Of a stretch of DNA of 15,624 bases, positions 1-6,950 are shown piece by piece. The translations under genes and the position numbers were made by a program. The notes under the pieces were generated by a model. It saw nothing but the letters and a program-made list of their open reading frames with translations. It did not search any database and was not told the DNA's origin. Each line of letters starts with the position of its first letter. The first letter of the stretch is position 1. The stretch is from an uncultured Clostridium sp. (GTDB taxonomy: Bacteria; Bacillota; Clostridia; Lachnospirales; Lachnospiraceae), in NCBI GenBank assembly GCA_934438135.1, contig CAKSBP010000061.1:1-15624 (forward strand), given 5' to 3'.

Positions 1-3
1 GAA

Positions 4-43
4 CTGGCAAACAGCCAGGGGAAAACATATCAGGTGGCTTTTA
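4..43 (+). promoter_or_regulatory. Alternative hairpins at the left edge (possible terminator or attenuator)
   Basis: Two stems share bases here. CTGGC (4-8) can pair with GCCAG (14-18) around a five-base loop, or AGCCA (13-17) can pair with TGGCT (35-39), which is followed by TTTTATATAA. The second form resembles a weak intrinsic terminator and the first would exclude it. The upstream sequence is outside the window, so this may be the terminator of a preceding gene or the expression platform of a leader serving the 188-3111 gene pair. I do not recognise a known riboswitch or T-box core in the visible part. Confidence 0.3.
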
Positions 44-187
44 TATAATGTCAATATACGGATGATTACTTACTTACAGTTATAGTTTTTATCTACTTTC
101 ATATATCCTATTATTCCTATATTATTAATATATATATTGAGTGTTGTAATTATTAATATATTAATGGCACAGAAATGGAGGATGAAT

Positions 188-1741
188 ATGGCGGGGAAAG
201 TAAATTTAGAATTAACTCAAGTCGAAAAAAGGGAGCAGCGTCTCGGCACCATTACAGCTTGGCAGGGAAATGCTGAAAAATTAAGAGAGAAATCTGATTT
301 CGAAGGCCGAATCAGTGGATGTAGAAATAAAAACTGCAAACTTTGTGAGTTAAAAGGTCCGTTTATGCAAGGCTCTGTCTGTTCTGAACAGATGGTGGAA
401 TGTCAGGCTGGAAATGTTAGAAATGCGGTACTAATCCAGCACTCACCAATTGGATGTGGAGGTGGACAGGTACCATACAATTCTATTTACCGTAATGGTT
501 TATGGAATCGTCACCATCCAGTAGAGAATATTCGTATTATCAATACTAATTTATTAGAACAGGATGTAGTATTTGGTGCAATCAATAAGCTGGCACAGTC
601 AATAGATGATGCAGTAGAACGGTATCATCCTGAAGCAGTTTTTATTGGAACATCCTGTGCAACGGGTATCATAGGTGAGGATGTGGAAAATATGGCAGAA
701 GTAAAGGAGACAGAATATGGAATTCCAGTTATTCCACTTTCTTGTGAGGGGTTTCGTTCAAAACACTGGAGTACTGGATTTGATGCTGTTCAACATGGAA
801 TCTTAAGACAGCTGGTAAAGAAAAATCCGAAAAAGCAAGAGGACTTAGTAAATGTGATTAATTTGTGGGGATCCGATGTGTTCACACCGATGCTGGCCAA
901 TTTACAGTTACGAGTAAATTATGTTGTTGACATGGCTAGTGTAGAGGAATTGAAACAATTATCAGAAGCGGCCTGTACGGTAGGATTCTGCTATACGCTT
1001 TCCTCTTACCTGGCTGCAGGATTAGAGCAGGAATTTGGTGTACCCGAGGTAAAAGCTCCAATGCCATATGGATTTGCAGGTACTGATGCATGGCTTCGAG
1101 AAATAGCAAAGATTACGCACAGAGAAGAACTTTGCGAAAAATACATAAAAAAAGAACACGAAAGAGTAAAACCTATTATTAATGGCCTGAAAGTAAAATT
1201 GAAAGGATGTAAAGGTTACATTGCAACCGGCTCAGCCTATGCACATGGATTGATTGAAGTATTGCGTGAACTTGGAGTAATAGTAGATGGAACTATGGTA
1301 TTTCACCATGATCCAGCTTATGATGGAGACTCTGGAAAAATGGATTCCTTAGGGTTTATGGTTCATAATTATGGAAATGTGAAATCATTTAATGTTAGTA
1401 ACCGGCAGCAATACCAGCTTTATGCTTTCCTGAAAGAGGCAAAACCGGATTTCATGTTAATCAGGCATAATGGTTTGGCACCACTTGCTTCGAAATTAGG
1501 AATTCCAGCCGCACCGCTTGGTGATGAGCATATAGCAATTGGTTATCAGGGGATGGTGAATTTAGGAGAAACTATATTAAATATTATGCAGCGGAAAAAA
1601 TTTCATGAAGATTTAAGCAGGCATATCACACTTCCATACCGTAAATGGTGGCTGGAACAAAAAGACCCTTATATTCTAGCAAAACAGCCAGAACTGATCG
1701 AAGATTATAAGCAGTATTTTCAGGCAAAGGAGGAGGCGTAA
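188..1741 (+). CDS. Nitrogenase-like component 1, alpha (NifD-type) subunit D1
   Basis: 517-residue NifD-family protein, probably the catalytic alpha subunit of a group IV nitrogenase-like reductase working with the 1744 gene. Three cysteines match the P-cluster ligands of NifD: Cys65, Cys90 (motif SPIGC) and Cys157 (SCATGIIGED). Cys268 (FCYTLSSYL) matches FeMo-co ligand Cys275, and His448 (GDEHIAIGY) probably matches ligand His442. In the segment beginning CEGFR, the NifD residues Gln191 and His195 are replaced by Trp194 and Phe198. This argues against classical N2 reduction. An extra N-terminal CxxC (Cys50, Cys53) is shared with D2. The start at 188 lies six bases after GGAGG (177-181); the frame is open upstream to a TTG at 137 but that start has no comparable ribosome site. 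The next gene begins two bases after this stop. Methylthio-alkane reductase MarD is the closest known precedent; the substrate is unproven. Confidence 0.9.
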   Translation: MAGKVNLELTQVEKREQRLGTITAWQGNAEKLREKSDFEGRISGCRNKNCKLCELKGPFMQGSVCSEQMVECQAGNVRNAVLIQHSPIGCGGGQVPYNSIYRNGLWNRHHPVENIRIINTNLLEQDVVFGAINKLAQSIDDAVERYHPEAVFIGTSCATGIIGEDVENMAEVKETEYGIPVIPLSCEGFRSKHWSTGFDAVQHGILRQLVKKNPKKQEDLVNVINLWGSDVFTPMLANLQLRVNYVVDMASVEELKQLSEAACTVGFCYTLSSYLAAGLEQEFGVPEVKAPMPYGFAGTDAWLREIAKITHREELCEKYIKKEHERVKPIINGLKVKLKGCKGYIATGSAYAHGLIEVLRELGVIVDGTMVFHHDPAYDGDSGKMDSLGFMVHNYGNVKSFNVSNRQQYQLYAFLKEAKPDFMLIRHNGLAPLASKLGIPAAPLGDEHIAIGYQGMVNLGETILNIMQRKKFHEDLSRHITLPYRKWWLEQKDPYILAKQPELIEDYKQYFQAKEEA

Positions 1742-1743
1742 CA

Positions 1744-3111
1744 ATGAATAAAAATATAAAAGATAAGAACGGACAGACAAATTCTATTAATCAGGTTCGT
1801 TATGGGTGTGCTATTGCAGCATTGCACAGTGTGTCTGCTATTCCAAAGGCAATGCCGATTACACATTGTGGACCAGGATGTGTGGATAAACAATATGAAA
1901 GTATCGTTTTTTATAACGGATTTCAGGGAGGTGGTTATTCAAACGGCTCCGTTGTTCCAAGTACTAATTTATCAGAAAATGAAGTAATATTTGGTGGAAC
2001 GAATCGTTTAAGCCAACAGATTAAAGCAACACTTAGGATTATGGAAGCAGATTTATATGTTGTACTAAATGGATGTATCGGGGAACTGGTAGGAGATGAT
2101 ATTGGTTCTGTTGTCAGCCAGTTTCAAGATGAAGATATACCTATTGTTTATGCAGAAACAGGAGGATTTAAGGGGAATAACTTTGTAGGACATGAGATTG
2201 TCGTAAAAGCCATTATCGATCAATATGTAGATAAATTTGCACTTAATAAAGGTGTAAAAGAAAAGGGGCTTATTAATGTCTGGACAGAATTACCTTATCA
2301 AAATCCATTTTGGAGAGGGGATTTGGCAGAAATAAAGAGAATACTGGAGGGTTCAGGATTTCAGGTGAATATTTTATTTGGACCGGACTGTGCTGGAGTT
2401 AGTGAGTGGAAAAGAATACCGAATGCCGAGTTCAACTTGGTATTGTCTCCTTGGCTTGGACTTGGTATTGCAAAGCACTTAGAAAAAAAGTATAATCAGC
2501 CATATCTTCATATACCAGTAATTCCAATTGGAGCAGCTGAAACTAGAAAATTCATTGAAAGAATAGTAGAATTTGCTGGAATTGATTCTACAAAGGCATC
2601 TGCCTTTGTAAAATCAGAGGAAATACAGTATTATAAATATTTAGAATACTTTTCTGATTTTTATTCAGAGTACTGGTGGGGACTTCCTTCTAAATATGCA
2701 GTGGTTGGTGATGCAGCTTATAATCTTGCAATCAACCGTTTTCTCGTAAATCAGCTTGGTCTGATTCCATCCATTCAAATCATTACAGATCATACACCAG
2801 AAAAGTATCGAAAACAGATTTCACAAGAATATCAGGATCTGGGCAATGGAATAAAATCGCAGGTGGAATTTGTAGAAGACGGGTATATCGTAAATGAATT
2901 GCTAAAAAAAGCTGATTTTGGACATCAGCCACCTATTATATTCGGCTCAACATGGGAACGTGATACTGTAAAAGAATTAAATGGCTACATTGTAGAAATC
3001 AGTTATCCGGTTTCTTATGAAGTTGTTATCAATAGAAGTTATATCGGTTACCGCGGAGCCTTCACTCTGATTGAAAAAATATATACTGAGGCAATAAGTA
3101 GAAGTGCATAA
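1744..3111 (+). CDS. Nitrogenase-like component 1, beta (NifK-type) subunit K1
   Basis: 455-residue NifK-family protein expected to form a heterotetramer with the 188-1741 product. The beta-side P-cluster cysteines are visible: Cys22 (RYGCAIAAL), Cys46 (HCGPGC) and Cys111 (LNGCIGELVGDD). Cys42 is an additional cysteine in the second motif. As in NifK, no FeMo-co Cys ligand is expected. It lacks the long N-terminal extension of some Mo-nitrogenase NifK proteins, so it is shorter than the typical 510-520 residues. It is clearly paralogous to K2 (10280-11578), for example in GGFKGNN versus AGFKGNN and in LVLSPWLGLG versus LLVSPWVGLG. The ribosome site AGGAGG lies at the end of the upstream gene, so the two are translationally coupled. 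A hairpin terminator 50 bases downstream closes this two-gene unit. No delta (VnfG/AnfG-type) subunit is present. Confidence 0.9.
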   Translation: MNKNIKDKNGQTNSINQVRYGCAIAALHSVSAIPKAMPITHCGPGCVDKQYESIVFYNGFQGGGYSNGSVVPSTNLSENEVIFGGTNRLSQQIKATLRIMEADLYVVLNGCIGELVGDDIGSVVSQFQDEDIPIVYAETGGFKGNNFVGHEIVVKAIIDQYVDKFALNKGVKEKGLINVWTELPYQNPFWRGDLAEIKRILEGSGFQVNILFGPDCAGVSEWKRIPNAEFNLVLSPWLGLGIAKHLEKKYNQPYLHIPVIPIGAAETRKFIERIVEFAGIDSTKASAFVKSEEIQYYKYLEYFSDFYSEYWWGLPSKYAVVGDAAYNLAINRFLVNQLGLIPSIQIITDHTPEKYRKQISQEYQDLGNGIKSQVEFVEDGYIVNELLKKADFGHQPPIIFGSTWERDTVKELNGYIVEISYPVSYEVVINRSYIGYRGAFTLIEKIYTEAISRSA

Positions 3112-3160
3112 GGAAAGCATAATTAAATAAAGGAAAGCCTTATTAGGTAAGGGCTCGAGC

Positions 3161-3197
3161 AATAAAGTACATTATTCTAAATAGTGTACTTTATTTT
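3161..3197 (+). terminator. Intrinsic terminator after the D1-K1 pair
   Basis: AATAAAGTACA (3161-3171) pairs perfectly with TGTACTTTATT (3185-3195), leaving a 13-base loop, and the 3' arm runs into TTTT. The stem is AT-rich but 11 base pairs long. Because the arms are symmetric with an A-tract on the other side, it could also act on the minus strand, but no minus-strand gene ends here. Confidence 0.75.
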
Positions 3198-3248
3198 GTT
3201 AAACTTTTATTGTAATGAGGGATAAAGCCCATTTTCTTCTACGTTTGC

Positions 3249-3265
3249 TATAGTTTTAATTTATA
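3249..3265 (+). promoter_or_regulatory. Candidate LysR T-N11-A box upstream of the LysR gene
   Basis: TAT, eleven bases, then ATA form a dyad of the T-N11-A type used by LysR regulators, about 245 bases before the lysR start. A related string beginning TATAGTTTT also occurs at 81-89, upstream of D1. The region is AT-rich, so chance occurrence is likely. Apart from this and the terminator, 3198-3511 holds only an unexplained open frame continuous with lysR. Confidence 0.25.
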
Positions 3266-3511
3266 GCTGATAATAATATATTTAGAGTATACAAATAATT
3301 CCTTCTATGGTAATATTCTAACATGAAAAGAAATCCTAGTAAACCTATAAAGAAAGACGGAATTGTTGAAATTCCCAACGTACAGCTTAAATCAAGATTT
3401 AAAAAGCAGATCGATGCTACAGGAGTCAGTCAGCTTAGTATTCTTGGATTTGCTGTAGTTAAGGCAGTATACACAGATGGTGAAGGAACATATTTTGGAG
3501 GTGGTAAGAAT

Positions 3512-4414
3512 ATGACTATTTTGCAGCTTAAATATGTAATTGTTATTGCAAATTCCACATCGATAAGAGAGGCAGCAAGTAAATTATTTATTACACAGCC
3601 TGCACTTTCTACTGCAATACGGGATTTAGAAGAAGAATTAGGAATCAAGATTTTTGAAAGAACGAACAAAGGAATTTCATTATCGGAACAAGGCAGAGAA
3701 TTTTTATCATATGCGAAACAGGCAGTCAGTCAGTATGAACTGATAGAAGGCAGATATATTGAGAAAGACAGAGAAAAGAAGCATTTTTCGGTCTCTATGC
3801 AACATTATGTGTTTGCAGTGCATGCATTTGTAAGTGCTATTCGAAAATGTGATGTAAGCAGGTATGTTTATTCTGTGAATGAAACAAGAACAGATGAAGT
3901 GCTCACCAATGTTAGAGATATAAAGAGTGAAATAGGAGTAATTTCTTATTCCAAAAGTAACGAGAATATTATTAAAAAAATATTTCGAAAATACCAATTA
4001 GTATTTCATCCGTTAATGGTACGTGAAACATTTGCATATGTATGGAAGGGACATCCTTTAGCCCATAAAAAGGAAATTTCGTTGGAGGAACTTGAGGAAT
4101 ATCCTTGTGTAAGCTTTGATCAAAGTAGTGATAATGAGTTCTATTTATCAGAGGAAGCACTGGGGAATTATGATTTTGAAAAGTTGATTAAATCAAATGA
4201 CAGGGCTACCTCAGCAGAAATTATGGCAGAATTGAATGGTTACTCCATTGGAACTGGAATTATGATAGAAAGTGTTACACTAAGAGATGAGTTTGCTGCG
4301 ATAAAGCTTAAAGAAGAAGACCCGCTTACCATTGGATACATCACAAGGAGGAATCATAAATTAAGTCATATTGGTGAAGTTTATGTGGAAGAATTAAATA
4401 AGTATAAGGAATAG
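3512..4414 (+). CDS. LysR-family transcriptional regulator
   Basis: 300-residue LysR-type regulator, the normal length for the family. Residues 1-60 form the winged helix-turn-helix, with the typical AASKLFITQPALSTAIRDLE recognition segment followed by LGIKIFER. The rest is the periplasmic-binding-protein-like effector domain. The start at 3512 follows GGAGGTGG at 3497-3504. The same frame stays open 63 codons further upstream to 3323, but that extension has no ribosome site and precedes the canonical LysR N-terminus. It sits between the first component 1 pair and the cysK-led operon, on the same strand as both. CysB and CmbR, which control sulfur genes, are LysR proteins. That relation and the neighbouring cysK genes suggest a sulfur-responsive activator of this locus, with an effector such as O-acetylserine, but the effector is inferred. 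Confidence 0.9.
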   Translation: MTILQLKYVIVIANSTSIREAASKLFITQPALSTAIRDLEEELGIKIFERTNKGISLSEQGREFLSYAKQAVSQYELIEGRYIEKDREKKHFSVSMQHYVFAVHAFVSAIRKCDVSRYVYSVNETRTDEVLTNVRDIKSEIGVISYSKSNENIIKKIFRKYQLVFHPLMVRETFAYVWKGHPLAHKKEISLEELEEYPCVSFDQSSDNEFYLSEEALGNYDFEKLIKSNDRATSAEIMAELNGYSIGTGIMIESVTLRDEFAAIKLKEEDPLTIGYITRRNHKLSHIGEVYVEELNKYKE

Positions 4415-4434
4415 TGGAGCATAATAAATAAAAC

Positions 4435-4458
4435 TTATCACAGACGATAAATTTTATC
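4435..4458 (+). promoter_or_regulatory. Dyad cluster, candidate LysR operator
   Basis: TTATC (4435-4439), GATAA (4446-4450) and TTATC (4454-4458) form two overlapping inverted repeats. They end three bases before a candidate -35 element at 4462, the place where a LysR activator would contact RNA polymerase. No binding data exist, and GATAAATTTTATC could also be a chance palindrome in AT-rich DNA. Confidence 0.35.
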
Positions 4459-4461
4459 AAA

Positions 4462-4490
4462 TTTTCAGAACAGGAAATACATGGTAGTAT
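4462..4490 (+). promoter_or_regulatory. Candidate sigma-A promoter of the cysK-nif operon
   Basis: TTTTCA (4462-4467) and TAGTAT (4485-4490) are separated by 17 bases; each matches the consensus at four of six positions. Transcription would begin near 4497, giving a leader of about 230 nucleotides before cysK. The imperfect boxes fit a promoter that needs an activator. Confidence 0.4.
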
Positions 4491-4538
4491 TAAAACAATC
4501 CAATTGAGGGAGAGATTAAGAAAGGAAGGTAAATCATA

Positions 4539-4628
4539 ATGAATCGATTAATGTGTAGATATAGAAATATGTGTTGTAAAAATTCCGTGTGTAAAAATAT
4601 GGTTTATTTCCGAGGCGCTTTATTATGA
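4539..4628 (+). CDS. Short leader ORF rich in Cys codons upstream of cysK
   Basis: A 29-codon ORF with a strong ribosome site (AAGGAAGG, 4522-4529, nine bases before ATG). It begins MNRLMCRYRNMCC and contains four cysteines (residues 6, 13, 14, 19), including an adjacent Cys-Cys pair, plus four methionines. It stops 21 bases before an intrinsic terminator and about 100 bases before cysteine synthase. This is the layout of a transcription-attenuation leader peptide: ribosomes short of Cys-tRNA would stall at the Cys codons. I know of no close homolog. It could be a chance ORF, but the ribosome site, composition and position together argue against that. Confidence 0.55.
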   Translation: MNRLMCRYRNMCCKNSVCKNMVYFRGALL

Positions 4629-4655
4629 TAACTTGTTTTGAAAGCAATGCAGTTA
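4629..4655 (+). promoter_or_regulatory. Candidate antiterminator hairpin
   Basis: TAACTTG (4629-4635) can pair with CAA (4645-4647) and, past a bulge, with AGTTA (4651-4655). The latter bases are also the 5' arm of the terminator at 4650-4682, so the two structures exclude each other. A ribosome finishing the leader ORF at 4628 would cover the first arm and favour the terminator. A ribosome stalled on Cys codons at 4572-4577 or 4590 would leave it free. Confidence 0.4.
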
Positions 4656-4682
4656 CCGTTAAAGTGTGGTAGCTGTTTTTTT
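4650..4682 (+). terminator. Intrinsic terminator (attenuator) before cysK
   Basis: CAGTTACC (4650-4657) pairs with GGTAGCTG (4668-4675), with one G-U wobble, and is followed directly by seven T residues (4676-4682). It lies between the Cys-rich leader ORF and cysK, not after lysR, so it more likely controls entry into the operon than ends lysR. No T-box core is visible upstream. Confidence 0.75.
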
Positions 4683-4726
4683 AATTTATTGGAGATTTTA
4701 TAAAATTATTAAAGGAGGAATAGCAT

Positions 4727-5662
4727 ATGAGTGGAATCAAAGAAAGTGCATTGGAGTTAATTGGTGGAACACCTATTTTGAAATTGAATGGGTATGCAAA
4801 GAAAAGAGAGATTGCGGAGACAACTATACTGGCAAAACTGGAGTATTTAAATCCAGCAGGTTCTATAAAAGATCGTATTGCATTAGCAATGATCGAGGAT
4901 GCCGAGGAAAAAGGAATCTTAAAACCTGGTGCAGCAATTATTGAGCCAACAAGCGGTAATACAGGAATTGGCTTGGCTGCAGTTGCAGCAGCAAAAGGAT
5001 ATAAGGCAATCTTAACGCTGCCAGATACTATGAGTGTGGAGAGAAGGAATCTTCTTAAGGCATATGGTGCAGAGCTTGTGCTTACAGAAGGTGCACAGGG
5101 CATGAAGGGTGCTATTGCAAAGGCTGACGAATTGAATCAGGAAATTGAAGGTTCGGTTGTTCTTGGACAGTTTGTTAATCCAGCAAATCCGAAGATACAT
5201 AAGGAAACTACAGGGCCAGAAATTTGGAATCAGACAGAAGGAAAAGTGGATATCTTTGTTGCAGGAGTTGGTACAGGTGGAACAATTACAGGTGTTGGTG
5301 AGTATTTAAAGGAACAGAATCCGTTGATTAAAGTAGTTGCAGTTGAACCGGCAGCAAGTGCAGTACTTTCAAAAGGAACCCCAGGTCCACATAAAATTCA
5401 GGGAATTGGAGCGGGATTCATTCCGGATGTGTTAAACACCAAGGTATATGATGAAGTCATAACAATTGAAAATGAAGATGCCTTTGCAGAGGGAAAGGCT
5501 TTTGCTGTTGCGGAAGGTATTTTAGTTGGTATTTCATCAGGTGCAGTACTAAAAGCGGCAGAGATACTTGCGAAAAGACCTGAAAATAAAGGAAAAACCA
5601 TTGTTGTACTGCTTCCAGATTCAGGAGACCGTTATTTGTCAACACCATTATTTCATTCATAA
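4727..5662 (+). CDS. cysK: Cysteine synthase A (O-acetylserine sulfhydrylase)
   Basis: 311-residue fold-type II PLP enzyme that makes cysteine from O-acetylserine and sulfide in the cytoplasm. Lys48 in NPAGSIKDR carries the PLP. Residues 74-80 (TSGNTG region) bind the substrate carboxylate. GVGTGGTITG binds the PLP phosphate, and the QGIGAGFIP loop and the C-terminal GISSGA segment are standard. Length and motifs match ordinary CysK. The start at 4727 follows AAAGGAGG with normal spacing. It is the first gene of the nif-like operon and is preceded by the Cys-codon leader and terminator. Next to a nitrogenase-like reductase, it could capture sulfide released by C-S bond cleavage, or supply cysteine for Fe-S cluster assembly. 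That role is inferred; cysteine synthase chemistry itself is well supported. Confidence 0.93.
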   Translation: MSGIKESALELIGGTPILKLNGYAKKREIAETTILAKLEYLNPAGSIKDRIALAMIEDAEEKGILKPGAAIIEPTSGNTGIGLAAVAAAKGYKAILTLPDTMSVERRNLLKAYGAELVLTEGAQGMKGAIAKADELNQEIEGSVVLGQFVNPANPKIHKETTGPEIWNQTEGKVDIFVAGVGTGGTITGVGEYLKEQNPLIKVVAVEPAASAVLSKGTPGPHKIQGIGAGFIPDVLNTKVYDEVITIENEDAFAEGKAFAVAEGILVGISSGAVLKAAEILAKRPENKGKTIVVLLPDSGDRYLSTPLFHS

Positions 5663-5711
5663 ATCCGGCGAAGTAGTTTTATGAGATTTTTGTAGAGGAA
5701 GAAGGTGTCAT

Positions 5712-6584
5712 ATGAGTAATACGTACAAGGATTTACAGAATTCGCATCCGTGCTTTGGTGGACATAAAAATAATGCTGGAAGAATTCATTTGCCAGTGAG
5801 TCCAGGATGCAATATAGCATGTAGATTCTGCGATCGAACGATAAATGATGTGGACGAAAGACCTGGTGTTACATCGAGAATTTTAAAGCCCGAGGATTGT
5901 GAGGAAATACTAAAAAAGGCATTGGAAATCTGCCCAGATATAAAAGTGGCAGGTATAGCTGGACCAGGAGACACATTAGCATCCGATAATGCATTAGAAA
6001 CGTTTAAAATTGTGAAAGAAAAGTTTCCGAATTTGATTAAGTGTATGAGTACTAATGGGCTTCTTTTAAATGAAAGAGCAGAAGAGATTATCGCGATAGG
6101 AATTGATTCGTTAACCGTTACGGTAAATGCAGTAGATCCTGAGATTGAGGAAAAATTGAATGCATATATTAGCTATCACGGAAAGAAAATAGAAGGCGTG
6201 GAGGGAGCAAGAATACTGATTCATAACCAGCTGGAGGGGATTAAAAAGGTTGCAGCAGCAGGTATTACAATCAAGGTGAATACTGTTTTAGTTCCAGAAA
6301 TTAATGGAAACCATATTGAAGAGATAGCAAAGACGGTTAAGGAAGCAGGAGCAAGTATTTACAACATTATTCCGTTAATTCCACAGCATGAATTAAAGAA
6401 TTATAGGGCTCCTGTGTGTGCAGAAATTGATTTGGTGAGAACAAAAGCATCCAAATACATAGATGTATTCAGGCACTGCCAGCACTGTAGAGCGGATGCC
6501 GTTGGCGTTCCGGGAAAATCGGAATTCGGAGCTCAGATATATCAAAGAAGGTTAAATATAAAGGAGACATTTTCCCATGGATAA
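5712..6584 (+). CDS. nifB: NifB-type radical SAM cofactor synthase
   Basis: 290-residue radical SAM protein of the NifB family. NifB fuses two [4Fe-4S] clusters and inserts a carbide from SAM to give the [8Fe-9S-C] precursor of nitrogenase cofactors. Visible features are HPC near the N-terminus (Cys14), the radical SAM motif CNIACRFC (Cys33, Cys37, Cys40), the NifB signature ERPGVTS (49-55), and the C-terminal HCQHCRADAVG (Cys256, Cys259). It ends without the NifX-like domain found fused in many NifB proteins; that domain is encoded separately by the next gene, which overlaps by eight bases. Its presence means that the component 1 proteins here are likely to carry a NifB-derived cofactor, unlike chlorophyllide-reductase-type or CfbCD enzymes. 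The start at 5712 follows AGGAAGAAGG. Confidence 0.93.
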   Translation: MSNTYKDLQNSHPCFGGHKNNAGRIHLPVSPGCNIACRFCDRTINDVDERPGVTSRILKPEDCEEILKKALEICPDIKVAGIAGPGDTLASDNALETFKIVKEKFPNLIKCMSTNGLLLNERAEEIIAIGIDSLTVTVNAVDPEIEEKLNAYISYHGKKIEGVEGARILIHNQLEGIKKVAAAGITIKVNTVLVPEINGNHIEEIAKTVKEAGASIYNIIPLIPQHELKNYRAPVCAEIDLVRTKASKYIDVFRHCQHCRADAVGVPGKSEFGAQIYQRRLNIKETFSHG

Positions 6585-6936
6585 AGAAAGTTGTTTCGTT
6601 GCAGTGGCATCTAGTGATGGAATCGTAGTGAATAATCATTTTGGAAGGGCAAAAAGCTTTTATATATATGAGGTGAATGAAGATGAGAATATTCGTTTCG
6701 TTGAAAAAAGAGAAGCTTCTCCAGTGTGCAATGGTGGAAACCATAGTGATGAAAAACTGAAAGAAAATCTGCTAATCTTTCGGGATTGCAGATACCTGCT
6801 GGTTAGCAGAATAGGCAATGGTGCAGCGGATATGGCACAGAGTCTTGGGATAGAAAGTTATGAAATCCCAGGAGAAATAGTGAATTCTATAAAACAGTTA
6901 ATAAAATATGTAAAAATAGAAAAATTATTGGGATAA
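6577..6936 (+). CDS. NifX/NafY-type cofactor-binding protein X1
   Basis: 119-residue single-domain protein of the dinitrogenase iron-molybdenum cofactor biosynthesis family (NifX, NafY and the NifB C-terminal domain). It has the family start VASSDG, then VNNHFGRAKSFYIYEV, and the later segment DCRYLLVSRIGNGAADM. Such proteins hold cofactor or its precursor during transfer. The gene overlaps the 3' end of nifB by eight bases, which suggests coupled translation and a split version of the common NifB-NifX fusion. The next gene, nifH, starts 14 bases downstream. It is homologous to the second NifX-domain protein at 11699-12136 but lacks that protein's Cys-rich insert. Confidence 0.85.
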   Translation: MDKESCFVAVASSDGIVVNNHFGRAKSFYIYEVNEDENIRFVEKREASPVCNGGNHSDEKLKENLLIFRDCRYLLVSRIGNGAADMAQSLGIESYEIPGEIVNSIKQLIKYVKIEKLLG

Positions 6937-6950
6937 GGAAGGATGAAACG

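Noticed and set aside
1..60. Cobalamin or SAM riboswitch end
   Set aside because: GCCAGGGG and CAGGTGGC look superficially like parts of a B12 box, but spacing and flanking conserved bases do not match.
137..187. TTG start at 137 for D1
   Set aside because: The GGAGG at 177-181 has correct spacing only for the ATG at 188, and the extra residues do not resemble the family N-terminus.
188..3111. Vanadium or iron-only nitrogenase
   Set aside because: No delta subunit (VnfG/AnfG-like) gene is present and the D sequences do not show the usual active-site residues.
4415..4726. Cysteine T-box riboswitch before cysK
   Set aside because: No GGGTGGNACCGCG-type core is visible; the short ORF and competing hairpins explain the leader better.
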